64,000 nucleotides of DNA, taken from positions 54,026-118,025 of the forward strand of contig CAJOCS010000001.1 in NCBI GenBank assembly GCA_905233655.1, given 5' to 3'. The position numbers were made by a program, and so were the translations under genes. The notes beneath the pieces are model-generated. The model was not told the origin of the DNA. It worked only from the letters and a program-made list of their open reading frames with translations, and searched no databases. The first letter of the stretch is position 1; each line of letters opens with the position of its first letter. This document shows positions 1-9,689 of this stretch, in pieces. The DNA is from an uncultured Bacteroidales bacterium. Lineage in GTDB: Bacteria > Bacteroidota > Bacteroidia > Bacteroidales > UBA932.

Positions 1-2270
1 ACTCCGACGGCAACAAGGCATGGTCGGTTATTATCCCCGCCCAGACTATCCCCACCCTTTCCATCAGCGTTCTCATGAGCGACGGAAAGGAATATGTCCT
101 GGAAGCCAATAACGTTGTCCTCCAGGAAGGCCGCAGCTACACCGCCAACGTCATCTTCGACGCCGCCATGAGCCCGCTCGAGTTCACCGCCGACATCGCC
201 GACTGGATTGACGACTGGGGCTACATCGGCAAGGATCACGATCCCGGCAAGCTGCCCGTCACCTGGACAATCTCTTTCTACGGCAACGAATATCCGATGG
301 AAGAACTCGAGAACGGCCTCTGGCACGTGCTCGTTCCCGAATTCTACGGCCAGGGCGAATTCCAGGTAATCAAGGAGAACAACTACTCCAACAACAGCAT
401 TCCCTGGCGCCAGTACTACGGCGTGAACGTTCCCGACTACAACATGTTCACCGTCGCGGACGACGAGAATCTTGAACTCGCACTCTCTCCCGACGCCATC
501 ATCTATCTCGCATCCGAAGCGCCCGTCCTCGAGTTCTGGCTCGACCCGAAGGCGCGCAAGCTCACAGTGGGCACACATGAGTATAATTGGGAGTCCATCG
601 GCTACGGCAAGATGGTCGAAACCGCACTCGCCGGATACTTCGAAGTGCCCAAGCAGGAACTCGACGTGGAATTTTTCAAGGATCCCGCTCTCCCCAACGT
701 CTACCGTATTGCACAGCCTTACCGCAACTGGGTTTGCCCCGAGGGCTTCACCTACTCACGCGGCGACGACCTCCTGCTCTTTATCCGTGACGATTATTAC
801 GTCCACTTCAACTACACCCGCACTGGTGTCAGCACCAGTGACACCGGAATGCTCTCCATTTCCTCCTCGAACGGATACCTGTATCCGGAAGACGGCTTCA
901 TGTACTTCTGGTCTGTCGACGTGATGTACGCCGACCAGTGGAACACCGTTTCCGGTTCCCGCCTGTACATGTATGTCACCCTGCCCGGCGGTACCCGTCC
1001 GCTCGACACCAGCTTACAGGTCTCATTCGAAGGCATCAAAGACGTCGCCGGCGCAGACGGTGTTCTCACAAAGGCCGCACAGCTCGGCCTCTATGCCGGT
1101 ATGGATATCGAAGAAGTACGCGGCGGTCTCTATTCCGGCCACTACTCCGCAACCGATATCCGCTCTCTTGCAGGTGAACTCATCACCGCAGGCGATGTGA
1201 TCGACTTCGAGAATCAGTGCTGGGTTGAACTCAGAATTCCCGTAACCCAGACCGGCACCTACACTTATGTAATTGTCGGCAAGGGCTCCGACGGAAAGTG
1301 GACCTATGCTTCCGCCTACTACAGCGCACTTCTCGATGAAGAAGCACCCGCGGCAAGCATCACCGTAAGCGCCGCCGCAGGACTGTTCGCCGAGCAGGAA
1401 ATCGTCGCCCATGTGAACTTCGAGAATCCCCAGTCCCTGTGGGCCCTCGCAGTAGAGAAATCCCTCTGGGACGGCTCCGAATACACCGACGACGACATCT
1501 ACGACCTCGTTCTCTCCTACGGCACCGCACAGAGCATCGCTTACCTTGGCGCCGACGGCATGGACATTACCTTCCGCAACCTCAAGAGCGCAACGCCCTA
1601 CTACATTTTCGTAGCCGGCATCAGCGCGTTTGACATGTCGGCATGGGCAAAGTGCGAAGCCAGCACCGGCACCGCCCCCAACTTCACTTCGTTCGGCACC
1701 GGTCACTATCACGACAACTGGATGAACGCCTTCGGCGAAGACGGATGGCACACTGAGGTTGAAATCATGAAGGCCGACACCGAGCCCGTCCGCTACCGCG
1801 CCATGGCTCCTTACGACGCTTTCTGGGAGAAACATGCGAACGCCGAGTACTGCAACGGCGAATCCGCTCCCTGGATTGATTTCTGCATCGTGGATAATGA
1901 CATCCACTACCTGCCTTACCTGAACGGCTATCTCGAGCCGGAACTCGGCCCCGTCCAGTACAGCTGCACCAACTCCCGTTCCGGATACTTCTATCCTTAC
2001 AACACCATGCTTCAGGAAGGAGTGTACAACATTGCTCCGGGCGCATACATCCTCGGAACCAATTACTGGTACGACCTCACCAACACCGAGGCAGTCATCT
2101 ATCTTGAGATGCCCGGCTACACCCTCACGCTCGAAGGGGAGGAGCCCGCTCACGCACCTCGCATGAGCAGAAGCTCCGGCGAAGCCGCCGCACCTCTCAC
2201 TGAGCTGCGCCCTCTGACCCGTCACATGCTCCACACCGGAGAAATCAAAGTAACCGTCCGTGAACAATAA
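1..2270 (+). CDS. fimbrillin-family surface protein, 5'-truncated by window edge
   Basis: The reading frame is open from base 3 with no stop before 2268, so the true start lies upstream and the internal ATG at 75 is not the start. The first ~60 visible residues match the end of an Mfa/FimA-type fimbrillin domain: a VIIPAQT strand, a GRSYTANVIFD strand and a closing ADWIDDWG segment, all paralleled in the two genes downstream (VIVPPQ, RRYNAKVVID, SDWIDNDD). The remaining ~650 residues are aromatic-rich beta-sandwich-like sequence, including a possible Fn3-like unit around nt 1350-1660. The function of this part is not recognised. It is probably a lipid-anchored cell-surface or fimbrial tip-type adhesin, but the lipobox is outside the window. 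The next gene starts 19 nt after the stop, consistent with one operon. Confidence 0.7.
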   Translation, partial: SDGNKAWSVIIPAQTIPTLSISVLMSDGKEYVLEANNVVLQEGRSYTANVIFDAAMSPLEFTADIADWIDDWGYIGKDHDPGKLPVTWTISFYGNEYPMEELENGLWHVLVPEFYGQGEFQVIKENNYSNNSIPWRQYYGVNVPDYNMFTVADDENLELALSPDAIIYLASEAPVLEFWLDPKARKLTVGTHEYNWESIGYGKMVETALAGYFEVPKQELDVEFFKDPALPNVYRIAQPYRNWVCPEGFTYSRGDDLLLFIRDDYYVHFNYTRTGVSTSDTGMLSISSSNGYLYPEDGFMYFWSVDVMYADQWNTVSGSRLYMYVTLPGGTRPLDTSLQVSFEGIKDVAGADGVLTKAAQLGLYAGMDIEEVRGGLYSGHYSATDIRSLAGELITAGDVIDFENQCWVELRIPVTQTGTYTYVIVGKGSDGKWTYASAYYSALLDEEAPAASITVSAAAGLFAEQEIVAHVNFENPQSLWALAVEKSLWDGSEYTDDDIYDLVLSYGTAQSIAYLGADGMDITFRNLKSATPYYIFVAGISAFDMSAWAKCEASTGTAPNFTSFGTGHYHDNWMNAFGEDGWHTEVEIMKADTEPVRYRAMAPYDAFWEKHANAEYCNGESAPWIDFCIVDNDIHYLPYLNGYLEPELGPVQYSCTNSRSGYFYPYNTMLQEGVYNIAPGAYILGTNYWYDLTNTEAVIYLEMPGYTLTLEGEEPAHAPRMSRSSGEAAAPLTELRPLTRHMLHTGEIKVTVREQ

Positions 2271-2289
2271 ATACCAGAACGAACGTATC

Positions 2290-4779
2290 ATGAAAAAACT
2301 CATTAACATATTAGCCATTGCCACCGTTTTCGGTGCCGCACTCACCGGCTGCGACAAGTTCGCAGAGGAAAACGGCGCTACCGGAAAGAACGAGATCAAG
2401 TTCTCGGCTTCGGTGGGATCATTCCAGGTAAAGGCCACCGACACCGCCTTTGAAGACGGTGACATGATTGGCCTGTTTGCGGACGATCCGGTCTATGTGG
2501 AGAATGTAAAACTCACCTTCTCCAACGGCAATCTGACGCCCGAAGAGCCCGTTTTCTGGGGCGACCAGCAGCTGCTCGAGCAGCCCACATATTTCTACGC
2601 ATACTATCCCTATTCCGCGGAACTGCTCGACGAGGGGATGCAGGGTGACCAACGCCACTTCCACTTCTCGGTAAATGCCGACCAGTCCACCCACGCAGCC
2701 CTCACCGCCTCCGACCTCATGATGGCGAAGGCCCAGAGCTCTCCTGCCGACGGCACCGTCCAGCTGAACTTCGCCCACGCCCTCTCGAAGATTGTCTTCA
2801 CCGTGGAAAACCGCATTGACGAGGTTGCCGTAAAGAGCATTCTCCTCGGCAACGTTTGCACCGGCGGATGGGCGAACATCGGCGAAATCGGCTCCGCATG
2901 GACCGACTGGGACGAGCCCGTAACGGTTGTTCCCGAAGCTTTCCAGCTGAACGGCGAAGCCGCATGGGCGGCAATCGTTCCGCCCCAGTATGCACGTCCC
3001 GCCATCCTCGTAGAGATGGCCGACGGCCGCCAGTTCACCTTCAACACCGAGCAGGACGTGTGCTTCGAGCCTTCACGCCGCTACAACGCCAAAGTCGTTA
3101 TCGATGCGACCTGCATCTCCACCGACTTCACCGCCAGCGTTTCCGACTGGATTGACAACGACGACATCACCTTCGGCCAGTGGAAAGACTACGGCGACTG
3201 GATTCTTGTGGTTAACAACGACTACAGCTACTGGATGGACCGCTACACCAACGCCGAGCGTACCACCTACATCGAGGCTCACCAGGGCGACAATGTCATG
3301 TTCTACAGCCAGGACGGCTCTGTAATGGGTATCTCAGCCACTACAAGCACCATCGAAAGCGGCGTCCTCTATGACCTGGTGGCCGGCGGTGCGGCTCTCG
3401 TGATCCCCGAAGACGGCGTCTGGTTCGTCAACATCAACCTTGCCAATAACTACGTGTATGCAATCCGCACGGGAGACCTTCCTGTGTACGAGGATCCCGT
3501 ATGGTCGCTTATCGGCACCATCAACGGCACCAACTGGGATTACGACTTCGACATGACCATGGACGAAAGCGGTGTCTACTACGCAGAGTTCGAGTACCAC
3601 GAAGGCGAGGAATTCAAATTCCGCCGGGACCATGACTGGAGTGTGAATTTCGGCGTGGCTTATGGTACCGAAGCCCTTCAGGCCGACAATGCCTACGAAG
3701 TGTACCAGGACGGCCAGAACATCATGCTTTCCCAGAGCGGTGTGTGGAGGGTACGTCTTGAAACCCAGTACAACATGATTACCATGTGGCGCATCGGCGA
3801 CATCGAGGAGCCCGGCATTGAACTGGACCAGATTCAGCCCATCGTGGACTGCGAGGACGGCACCGAGGGTGAATTCACCCAGGTTGTCTATGCAGTCTCC
3901 ACCAACGGTTTTGTGGTATACGACGGCAAGTACTCCATCTTCTGCTACACCAGGACCGACCCTCAGGTGTATCCCGGCTATGTCGTACACGTAAGCGGCA
4001 CCAAGACCACCTACAACGGGGTTCCGGAAGTGACGGACGTGACCTTTGAGGTGTTGGCTCAGGAGTATGAGGACATGATTGACCTCACCTACATGTATAA
4101 CGACGTGAGCGCTTATCTCGACCAGGGCTTTGCCGACATCGCGATTCCCATCAGCATCGAGGGCGCTCTCGGTAGCGACGCCCGTACTATCTCCGTGGAA
4201 GGCCAGACCATGCAGGGCAGCATCTACTATGCACCCGATTGCTGGGGCCTCCAGGAACTTGCGAACCACAACGTAATCGCCAGCGGCTTCTACAACGGCC
4301 GAAGCGAGAGCAGAGTCTACATCATTATTACCAATATCGCCGACCTTGGCGAAATCGAGGTAGAAGAACCGGAGGAGCCCGAGGTTCCCGAGGGCACGAC
4401 CTTTATCGCCTTTGAAAAGGCCACCCTTGCCGGTTTTGCAGCAAGCGGTGCGATCGTTGAGCTTGATGAAGTTATCTCCATGAGCAACAGCTCAAATTAC
4501 GGCACCACAACAGTGACCGAACTGCGTGTCTATAAGAATCAGACTCTTACCCTCGCCGCAGCAGAAGGATTTGAGATTGTGCTCGTTGAGTTCGCCTGCC
4601 AGGCAAACGGAGCCACCAAGTACGGCCCCGGCTGCTTCGCGGAAGTCGAAGGATACACCTATGAATCCAACAGCAGCAACGGTCTCTGGACCGGCAACGC
4701 CACCGAACTTGTATTTACAGCATCCACCAACCAGGTCCGCATCGAAGGCCTGAAGGTTGGTTATGTAGCCGTTCAGTAA
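2290..4779 (+). CDS. fimbrillin-family lipoprotein with SusE-like and OB-like modules
   Basis: 829 residues. The start at 2290 is chosen because it gives a lipoprotein signal ending in the lipobox LTGC (Cys21); the upstream in-frame ATG at 2260 overlaps the previous gene. Residues ~30-300 are an Mfa-like fimbrillin domain beginning EIKFSASVGSFQVKATDTAF. Residues ~404-505 (WSLIGTINGTNW...EFKFRRDHDW) resemble the starch-binding module of SusE/SusF outer-membrane lipoproteins, and ~303-395 may be a degenerate copy. Residues ~515-620 look like an OB-fold domain (VYAVSTNGFVVYDG...VHVSGTKTTYNG), followed by a Glu/Pro linker and a C-terminal beta domain. Likely surface-exposed; glycan binding is inferred from the module, not shown. 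Confidence 0.72.
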   Translation: MKKLINILAIATVFGAALTGCDKFAEENGATGKNEIKFSASVGSFQVKATDTAFEDGDMIGLFADDPVYVENVKLTFSNGNLTPEEPVFWGDQQLLEQPTYFYAYYPYSAELLDEGMQGDQRHFHFSVNADQSTHAALTASDLMMAKAQSSPADGTVQLNFAHALSKIVFTVENRIDEVAVKSILLGNVCTGGWANIGEIGSAWTDWDEPVTVVPEAFQLNGEAAWAAIVPPQYARPAILVEMADGRQFTFNTEQDVCFEPSRRYNAKVVIDATCISTDFTASVSDWIDNDDITFGQWKDYGDWILVVNNDYSYWMDRYTNAERTTYIEAHQGDNVMFYSQDGSVMGISATTSTIESGVLYDLVAGGAALVIPEDGVWFVNINLANNYVYAIRTGDLPVYEDPVWSLIGTINGTNWDYDFDMTMDESGVYYAEFEYHEGEEFKFRRDHDWSVNFGVAYGTEALQADNAYEVYQDGQNIMLSQSGVWRVRLETQYNMITMWRIGDIEEPGIELDQIQPIVDCEDGTEGEFTQVVYAVSTNGFVVYDGKYSIFCYTRTDPQVYPGYVVHVSGTKTTYNGVPEVTDVTFEVLAQEYEDMIDLTYMYNDVSAYLDQGFADIAIPISIEGALGSDARTISVEGQTMQGSIYYAPDCWGLQELANHNVIASGFYNGRSESRVYIIITNIADLGEIEVEEPEEPEVPEGTTFIAFEKATLAGFAASGAIVELDEVISMSNSSNYGTTTVTELRVYKNQTLTLAAAEGFEIVLVEFACQANGATKYGPGCFAEVEGYTYESNSSNGLWTGNATELVFTASTNQVRIEGLKVGYVAVQ

Positions 4780-4791
4780 TTCGAATGAGTT

Positions 4792-5961
4792 ATGATTAAG
4801 AGAACAATTATACTATTGATAACGGCCCTGTCGCTGGGCGCTGTCCTCGCCGGATGTTCAGTCCGGGAGGACAACAGCCCGGACGCAGGACGGGAAATCC
4901 GCTTCACGGCAAGCGTTGGAACCTTCCAGGTGAAGGCCACCGACACTGCGCTGGAAACGGGTGACGCGGTGGGCCTGTTTGCCTACGAACCGGTGAGTGC
5001 GGCCAACGTGCGCATGAACTGGAACGGGCAGCAGCTCATCCCCGAGCAGCCGCTGTTCTGGGGCCCTTATGAGACCCAGACCAACTTCCGCGCCTACTAT
5101 CCGTATAAGGAGGACATGAGAGAACGCTCCGTGCTCTGCGTCAACGCCGACCAGACCACCCATGCGCTTTTCACCGAGTCCGACCTTATGCTTGCCGACA
5201 CCTTCGCTTCACCCCAGGACGGCGTGGTGAACTTCCAGTTCCGCCACATGCTCTCCAAAGTCATCCTCAACATCGAGAATCTCACCGATGCCGAGCAGAT
5301 AGCCGAGGTTTATCTCTCCAACGTCCGCGGACGCTACAGTGTGAGCCTGGATTGGACCGACGCCTATGCCATGGACACCTCCGGCCTTGGCACCATCAAG
5401 GCCGGCAAGGTCACCGTCAACGGCGCCGAAGCCTGGGCCGTGATTGTGCCTCCCCAGTGGTGCAACCCCTGTCTCATAATCACCACCGTTAGCGGACGCC
5501 AGTACGACTTCACACTGGGTAGTGAAATCTACTTTGAGTCCGGACACCGCTACAACGCACACGTCACCATCGACGGCGATACCGTAAGCACCGACTTCAC
5601 TTCCGACGTTACCGAGTGGACCGACAACAACGACGTCATGTTCGCCGAGGTTCACGAATGGTGCCTCATCGGCTCCTTCACGAACTGGGGCGAAGACCTC
5701 TATTTCACCAATGAGGGCAATGGCATCTATACCATCGAGTTCAATTACTTCACCGGTGACGAGTTCAAGTTCCGCAGGGATGCCGACTGGGAGTTCAACT
5801 ACGGTATCGGCGAATACGGCGAAGCGTTTGTGGCCAAAGACGGCACATACGCCCTCACTCAGGGCGGAGCCAACATCTCCCTGAACGCCGACGGTCTCTG
5901 GTCGATGACTCTGGATACCGTGGCCGAAACCGTCACCTTCGAGTTTATCAGTGAATTCTAG
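4792..5961 (+). CDS. fimbrillin-family lipoprotein with one SusE-like module
   Basis: 389 residues with a lipobox LAGC (Cys22), 12 nt after the previous stop. Residues ~33-275 are a fimbrillin domain clearly paralogous to the preceding gene (EIRFTASVGTFQVKATDTAL against EIKFSASVGSFQVKATDTAF). Residues ~289-385 are one SusE-like starch-binding module (WCLIGSFTNWGEDLYF...EFKFRRDADWEFNYG) matching the single clear module of the 829-residue neighbour. It is therefore the minimal form of the same architecture and probably arose by tandem duplication. Likely an outer-membrane-anchored surface protein. A terminator hairpin follows ~85 nt downstream, closing the operon. Confidence 0.75.
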   Translation: MIKRTIILLITALSLGAVLAGCSVREDNSPDAGREIRFTASVGTFQVKATDTALETGDAVGLFAYEPVSAANVRMNWNGQQLIPEQPLFWGPYETQTNFRAYYPYKEDMRERSVLCVNADQTTHALFTESDLMLADTFASPQDGVVNFQFRHMLSKVILNIENLTDAEQIAEVYLSNVRGRYSVSLDWTDAYAMDTSGLGTIKAGKVTVNGAEAWAVIVPPQWCNPCLIITTVSGRQYDFTLGSEIYFESGHRYNAHVTIDGDTVSTDFTSDVTEWTDNNDVMFAEVHEWCLIGSFTNWGEDLYFTNEGNGIYTIEFNYFTGDEFKFRRDADWEFNYGIGEYGEAFVAKDGTYALTQGGANISLNADGLWSMTLDTVAETVTFEFISEF

Positions 5962-6046
5962 TGGAACTAGGAATACATGCTTGAAGGGAATGTCTGGAAG
6001 GCCGTGGACGAGGAACCATAGCCCGCAGACGCATATCTCAGCTCAA

Positions 6047-6073
6047 AGAGGCCCGCGATGCGGACCTCTTTTT
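6047..6073 (+). terminator. Rho-independent terminator of the fimbrillin operon
   Basis: Stem AGAGGCCCGC (6047-6056) and GCGGACCTCT (6060-6069) pair with one mismatch around a GAT loop and are followed by a run of T. It lies 85 nt after the third fimbrillin gene. Confidence 0.8.
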
Positions 6074-6074
6074 G

Positions 6075-6105
6075 CTTGCTTATTCTGCAAAAAAGTGTAA
6101 CTTTG
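6075..6105 (+). promoter_or_regulatory. Bacteroidota-type promoter for the asparagine operon
   Basis: The -7 box TAACTTTG (6098-6105) matches TAnnTTTG. A -33-like CTTG lies at 6075-6078 with a 19-nt spacer. The box ends 27 nt before the dcuB start. Confidence 0.7.
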
Positions 6106-6132
6106 TAAAGCTAAGCACAAACACTGGAATCG

Positions 6133-7452
6133 ATGTCAACAGCACTGATACTTTTACAGCTTGCCGTAGTTCTGGCGATGATTTTCATCGGTGCCCGGGT
6201 GGGCTCCATCGGCCTTGGAATGTACGGCATGGTGGGCGTGTTCATCCTGGTCTTCGTCTTCGGACTCGAGCCGGGGAACATCCCCATCGACGTGATGCTC
6301 ATCATTGTGGCGGTGATTACGGCTTCGTCGGCCCTGCAGGCGGCCGGAGGCCTGGATTACATGGTGGATGTGGCGGCTCGCTTCCTCCGGAAACACCCCA
6401 ACCATATAACCTTCTACGGTCCGCTCACGACCTGGCTGTTCTGCATCCTGGCGGGCACGGCGCACACCTGCTATGCACTGCTGCCCATTATTTCCGAGAT
6501 ATCCCTCAAGGCGAAAATCCGTCCGGAAAGGCCGCTGAGCGTTGCCACGATTTCGGCCTCACTGGGCATTACCGGTTCGCCTGTGAGCGCCGCCACGGCC
6601 GCGGTTCTGTCACAGAGCCTTCTCGGCGCCGAGGGTATTGGTATGGGAGAGATTCTTCTGGTTACCATTCCGTCTTCGCTGGTGGCAATTCTGCTAGCAT
6701 CTTTCGTGCAGAACTTCGTCGGGAAACCCCTGGAGGAGGACCCCGAATATCAGCGCAGGGTAAAGGAAGGCCTGCTTGAAGAGCAGAAAGCCGAAGAACC
6801 CGGGAAAGAGATAAACCCGCGCGCCAAATGGGCCGTGCTGGTGTTCCTTCTGGGAGTGCTTCTGGTGGTGCTTTTCGGCAGTTTCCCTTCCCTGAGGCCG
6901 AGCTTCAACGGCACTGCGGTGAGCATGAATTCCACCATCGAGATGATTATGATGTCCATCGCCGCGCTCATCCTCCTGGTTGGCAAGGCCGACGTGAAGG
7001 TGGCCGTGAAGGGCAACGTGTTCGCAGCCGGAATGACGGCCATGGTGTCCATCTTCGGCGTGGCATGGATGGGCAGCACCTTCTTTGAGGGCAACAAGGA
7101 AGCCATCCTCGGAAGCGTCGCGGGAGTTTTCACCCAGTATCCCATACTCTTTGCCATTCCGCTCTTCCTTATGAGCATAATGCTCTTCTCCCAGGCGGCG
7201 ACGGTCAAGACCCTCTATCCCGTGGGCATTGCAATGGGCATTTCGCCCCTTATGATGCTGGCCCTCTTCCCTGCCGTGAACGGCTACTTCTTCCTTCCGA
7301 ACTATCCCACCGAGGTGGCGGCCATCGGCTTTGACCGCACCGGAACCACAAAGATAGGCAAGTACGTGGTGAACCATTCCTTCCAGCTCGCAGGTTTCAT
7401 AACCACCTTTGTCTCGATAGGGCTGGGATGCCTGATAATACAATTTCTATAA
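6133..7452 (+). CDS. dcuB: anaerobic C4-dicarboxylate transporter, DcuA/DcuB family
   Basis: 439 residues, close to the ~445 of Escherichia coli DcuA/DcuB. It is an integral inner-membrane protein with about ten hydrophobic segments, a conserved GTAHTCYALLPIISEI stretch and a cytoplasmic charged loop near residues 200-235. The family exchanges fumarate, aspartate or malate for succinate during anaerobic growth. First gene of an apparent operon with a periplasmic asparaginase, a porin and aspartase, so the likely job here is aspartate (or fumarate) uptake against succinate export. DcuA versus DcuB cannot be separated by eye, and the symbol is given on operon logic. Confidence 0.85.
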   Translation: MSTALILLQLAVVLAMIFIGARVGSIGLGMYGMVGVFILVFVFGLEPGNIPIDVMLIIVAVITASSALQAAGGLDYMVDVAARFLRKHPNHITFYGPLTTWLFCILAGTAHTCYALLPIISEISLKAKIRPERPLSVATISASLGITGSPVSAATAAVLSQSLLGAEGIGMGEILLVTIPSSLVAILLASFVQNFVGKPLEEDPEYQRRVKEGLLEEQKAEEPGKEINPRAKWAVLVFLLGVLLVVLFGSFPSLRPSFNGTAVSMNSTIEMIMMSIAALILLVGKADVKVAVKGNVFAAGMTAMVSIFGVAWMGSTFFEGNKEAILGSVAGVFTQYPILFAIPLFLMSIMLFSQAATVKTLYPVGIAMGISPLMMLALFPAVNGYFFLPNYPTEVAAIGFDRTGTTKIGKYVVNHSFQLAGFITTFVSIGLGCLIIQFL

Positions 7453-7469
7453 CTGATAACCAACCAATT

Positions 7470-8522
7470 ATGAACACATTCCGCAAACTCATCCTCGTCA
7501 CTGCAGCACTCCTTGCCGCCGTCACCCTGAGCGCAAAACCACGTGTGAGAATCATCGCCACCGGCGGCACCATCGCCGGCGTGAGCGCCACCTCGGCATC
7601 GTCGGCCTATACCGCCGGCCAGGTGGGTATCCAGACCCTTATCGACGCTGTGCCCCAGATGCTGTATCTGGCCGACGTGAGCGGCGAACAGCTCGTGAAC
7701 ATCGGCTCGCAGGACATGAACGACGAAGTCTGGCTCCAGCTTGCAAAACGCATCAATGTCCTTCTGAATGAAGAAGGCTACGACGCCGTTGTCGTGACCC
7801 ACGGAACCGACACCATGGAAGAGACCGCATACTTCCTCAACCTTACGGTGAAGAGCGAAAAGCCCGTCATCCTGGTGGGTTCCATGCGTCCTTCCACCGC
7901 CATCAGCGCCGACGGTCCCGCCAACCTCTACAATGCGGTTGCGGCCGCCGCCTCGCCCGAATGCGTGGGCCTGGGCGTGCTCTGCTGCATGAACAACCAG
8001 CTTCTCGACGCCAAGAGCGTTATCAAGACCCACACCATCGACTGCGACACCTTCGAAGGCGGAAAAGTGGGCTGCATAGGCTATGTCTACAATGGCGAAG
8101 CCCACATCCTTCAGAGAGTCACCAACAAGCACACCGTGAATTCCGAATTCGACATAACCCGTCTGGACCGTCTCCCGAGGGTTGGCATCGTATACGGCTA
8201 TGCGAACTGCTCTCCCCTGCCGATGCAGGCATTCGTGGACGCACATTTCGACGGAATTGTGCTCGCAGGCGTAGGTGACGGCAACTTCTACAAGGATGTA
8301 TTCGACGTGGCCGTCGCAGCCCAGCAGAGGGGCATCCAGATTGTGCGCTCCTCCCGCTGCCCCACCGGTCCCACCTGCCTGAACAGCGAGGTCGACGACG
8401 CCCGCTACCACTTTGTGGCGGCCCTGGACCTCAACCCCCAGAAAGCCCGCATCCTTCTGATGCTCGCCCTCACGAAGACTCATGACTGGCAGGAAATCCA
8501 GCAGTATTTTATGGAGTATTAG
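7470..8522 (+). CDS. ansB: type II L-asparaginase, periplasmic
   Basis: 350 residues. The ATG at 7470 is preferred over an in-frame codon at 7428 because it opens directly into a Sec signal peptide (MNTFRKLILVTAALLAAVTL, then SAKPRV). Both asparaginase threonine motifs are present: IIATGGTIAG near the mature N-terminus and VVTHGTDTMEE about 80 residues later, carrying the catalytic Thr and the Thr-Asp-Lys relay region. It hydrolyses L-asparagine to aspartate and ammonia. Export places the product beside the DcuB-type importer encoded 17 nt upstream. A second, cytoplasmic asparaginase lies at 33761-34792. Confidence 0.93.
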   Translation: MNTFRKLILVTAALLAAVTLSAKPRVRIIATGGTIAGVSATSASSAYTAGQVGIQTLIDAVPQMLYLADVSGEQLVNIGSQDMNDEVWLQLAKRINVLLNEEGYDAVVVTHGTDTMEETAYFLNLTVKSEKPVILVGSMRPSTAISADGPANLYNAVAAAASPECVGLGVLCCMNNQLLDAKSVIKTHTIDCDTFEGGKVGCIGYVYNGEAHILQRVTNKHTVNSEFDITRLDRLPRVGIVYGYANCSPLPMQAFVDAHFDGIVLAGVGDGNFYKDVFDVAVAAQQRGIQIVRSSRCPTGPTCLNSEVDDARYHFVAALDLNPQKARILLMLALTKTHDWQEIQQYFMEY

Positions 8523-8525
8523 GCT

Positions 8526-9677
8526 ATGAAAAAACTATTATTGAGCCTTGCAGCGGCCCTTCTGGCCGTTTCGGCATTCGCCCAGGGCGGCAACACCGGC
8601 GACGGCGGTCCCGACGGGGACTTCGCCTCCCTTTCCGAGCGTCTCCTGAACCTTGAAAAGAAAGGCGACGGTTTCAATCTCTTCCTGAATTACTCCTCCT
8701 CGTTCCAGCTGGACGACAGCTGGCACGGCGCCTTCCGTGCAAAGCAGCTGAGGGTTGAGATGAAAGGCAACCTCGGCGAACATCTGAGTTACCGCATCCG
8801 TCACCGTCTGAACAAGAGCACCGTGGCTATGAGCGAAGAGAACTTCGCGAAGGCCACCGACGTAATGTCCGTAACCTGGCGTTTCAATGACAAATTCTCC
8901 ATCATGGGCGGCAAGATGTGCCAGTTCTGGGGCGGATTCGAGTTCGACGAGAACCCCATGTACATCTACGAATTCTCCGAAATGGTGAACAACATGGACA
9001 ACTTCCTCGCAGGCGCCGCCCTGCTGTGGTATCCCATGCCCGGACACGAATTCGTACTGAACATTACCAATTCCTACAGCGGCCGCTTTGCCGATGAATA
9101 CGGCTGGGCACCCGCCACGGTGGACGGAACCCTTCTGCAGGAAGCCACCCTTCCGCTTAGCTATATCCTCAACTGGAACGGCAATATGTTCGGCGGCCTT
9201 CTGGAGACCCGCTGGAGCGTGGGCCTCTACAACCAGGCGAAGGGTTATCAGGACTACATGGCCTTCCTCGGCCAGAAGCTGGTCCTGCCCCGTTTCCAGT
9301 GCTATCTGGACTGGATGAGTGCCTGGGAAGGGCTCGACCGTCTGAGGCTCGCCACCGCTGAAATCGGCGGCGCCGGTTTCCAGACCAACGTACACTACAA
9401 TTCCTTCGTCCTCAAGGCCAACTGGCAGTTCATGCCCGGCTGGAACCTCATGGTCAAGGGCATGTACGACACGGCATCGGCCCCCGGTTTCGACAATTAC
9501 CGTCAGGTCACGAGCGGAGTCTGCTCCCTGGAGTACTATCCCGTCCAGGATCAGGACTTCCGCGTGTTCCTCGCATACATCGGCCACAATTATAACTTCG
9601 ACGCGGCAGTCGGTATCCCGAACGCCTTTACCAACCGCATCGAGCTCGGTTTCATGTACAGAATCAAAGCTTATTAA
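8526..9677 (+). CDS. outer-membrane porin-like protein (phosphate-selective porin O/P-like)
   Basis: 383 residues with a clear signal peptide (MKKLLLSLAAALLAVSAFAQ). The mature protein alternates amphipathic strands rich in aromatic residues and ends in an aromatic/basic strand (ELGFMYRIKAY), as expected of a beta-barrel. The opening region (DSWHGAFRAKQLRVEMKG.....YRIRHRLNKS) resembles OprO/OprP-type porins. It starts 3 nt after the asparaginase gene and 12 nt before aspartase, so its likely role is passage of asparagine, aspartate or C4-dicarboxylates across the outer membrane. Substrate is inferred from context only. Confidence 0.75.
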   Translation: MKKLLLSLAAALLAVSAFAQGGNTGDGGPDGDFASLSERLLNLEKKGDGFNLFLNYSSSFQLDDSWHGAFRAKQLRVEMKGNLGEHLSYRIRHRLNKSTVAMSEENFAKATDVMSVTWRFNDKFSIMGGKMCQFWGGFEFDENPMYIYEFSEMVNNMDNFLAGAALLWYPMPGHEFVLNITNSYSGRFADEYGWAPATVDGTLLQEATLPLSYILNWNGNMFGGLLETRWSVGLYNQAKGYQDYMAFLGQKLVLPRFQCYLDWMSAWEGLDRLRLATAEIGGAGFQTNVHYNSFVLKANWQFMPGWNLMVKGMYDTASAPGFDNYRQVTSGVCSLEYYPVQDQDFRVFLAYIGHNYNFDAAVGIPNAFTNRIELGFMYRIKAY

Positions 9678-9689
9678 TCAGATATAACC

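Noticed and set aside
1023..2465. Long minus-strand frames antisense to the fimbrillin, DcuB, glyA, recQ and fumarase genes
   Set aside because: GC-rich coding strands produce long antisense frames; these show Val/Gly/His-rich translations with no domains and lie wholly within confident genes.
5962..6132. A tRNA or other RNA gene in the gap before dcuB
   Set aside because: No cloverleaf or conserved TTCGA arm; the gap is explained by a terminator and a promoter.
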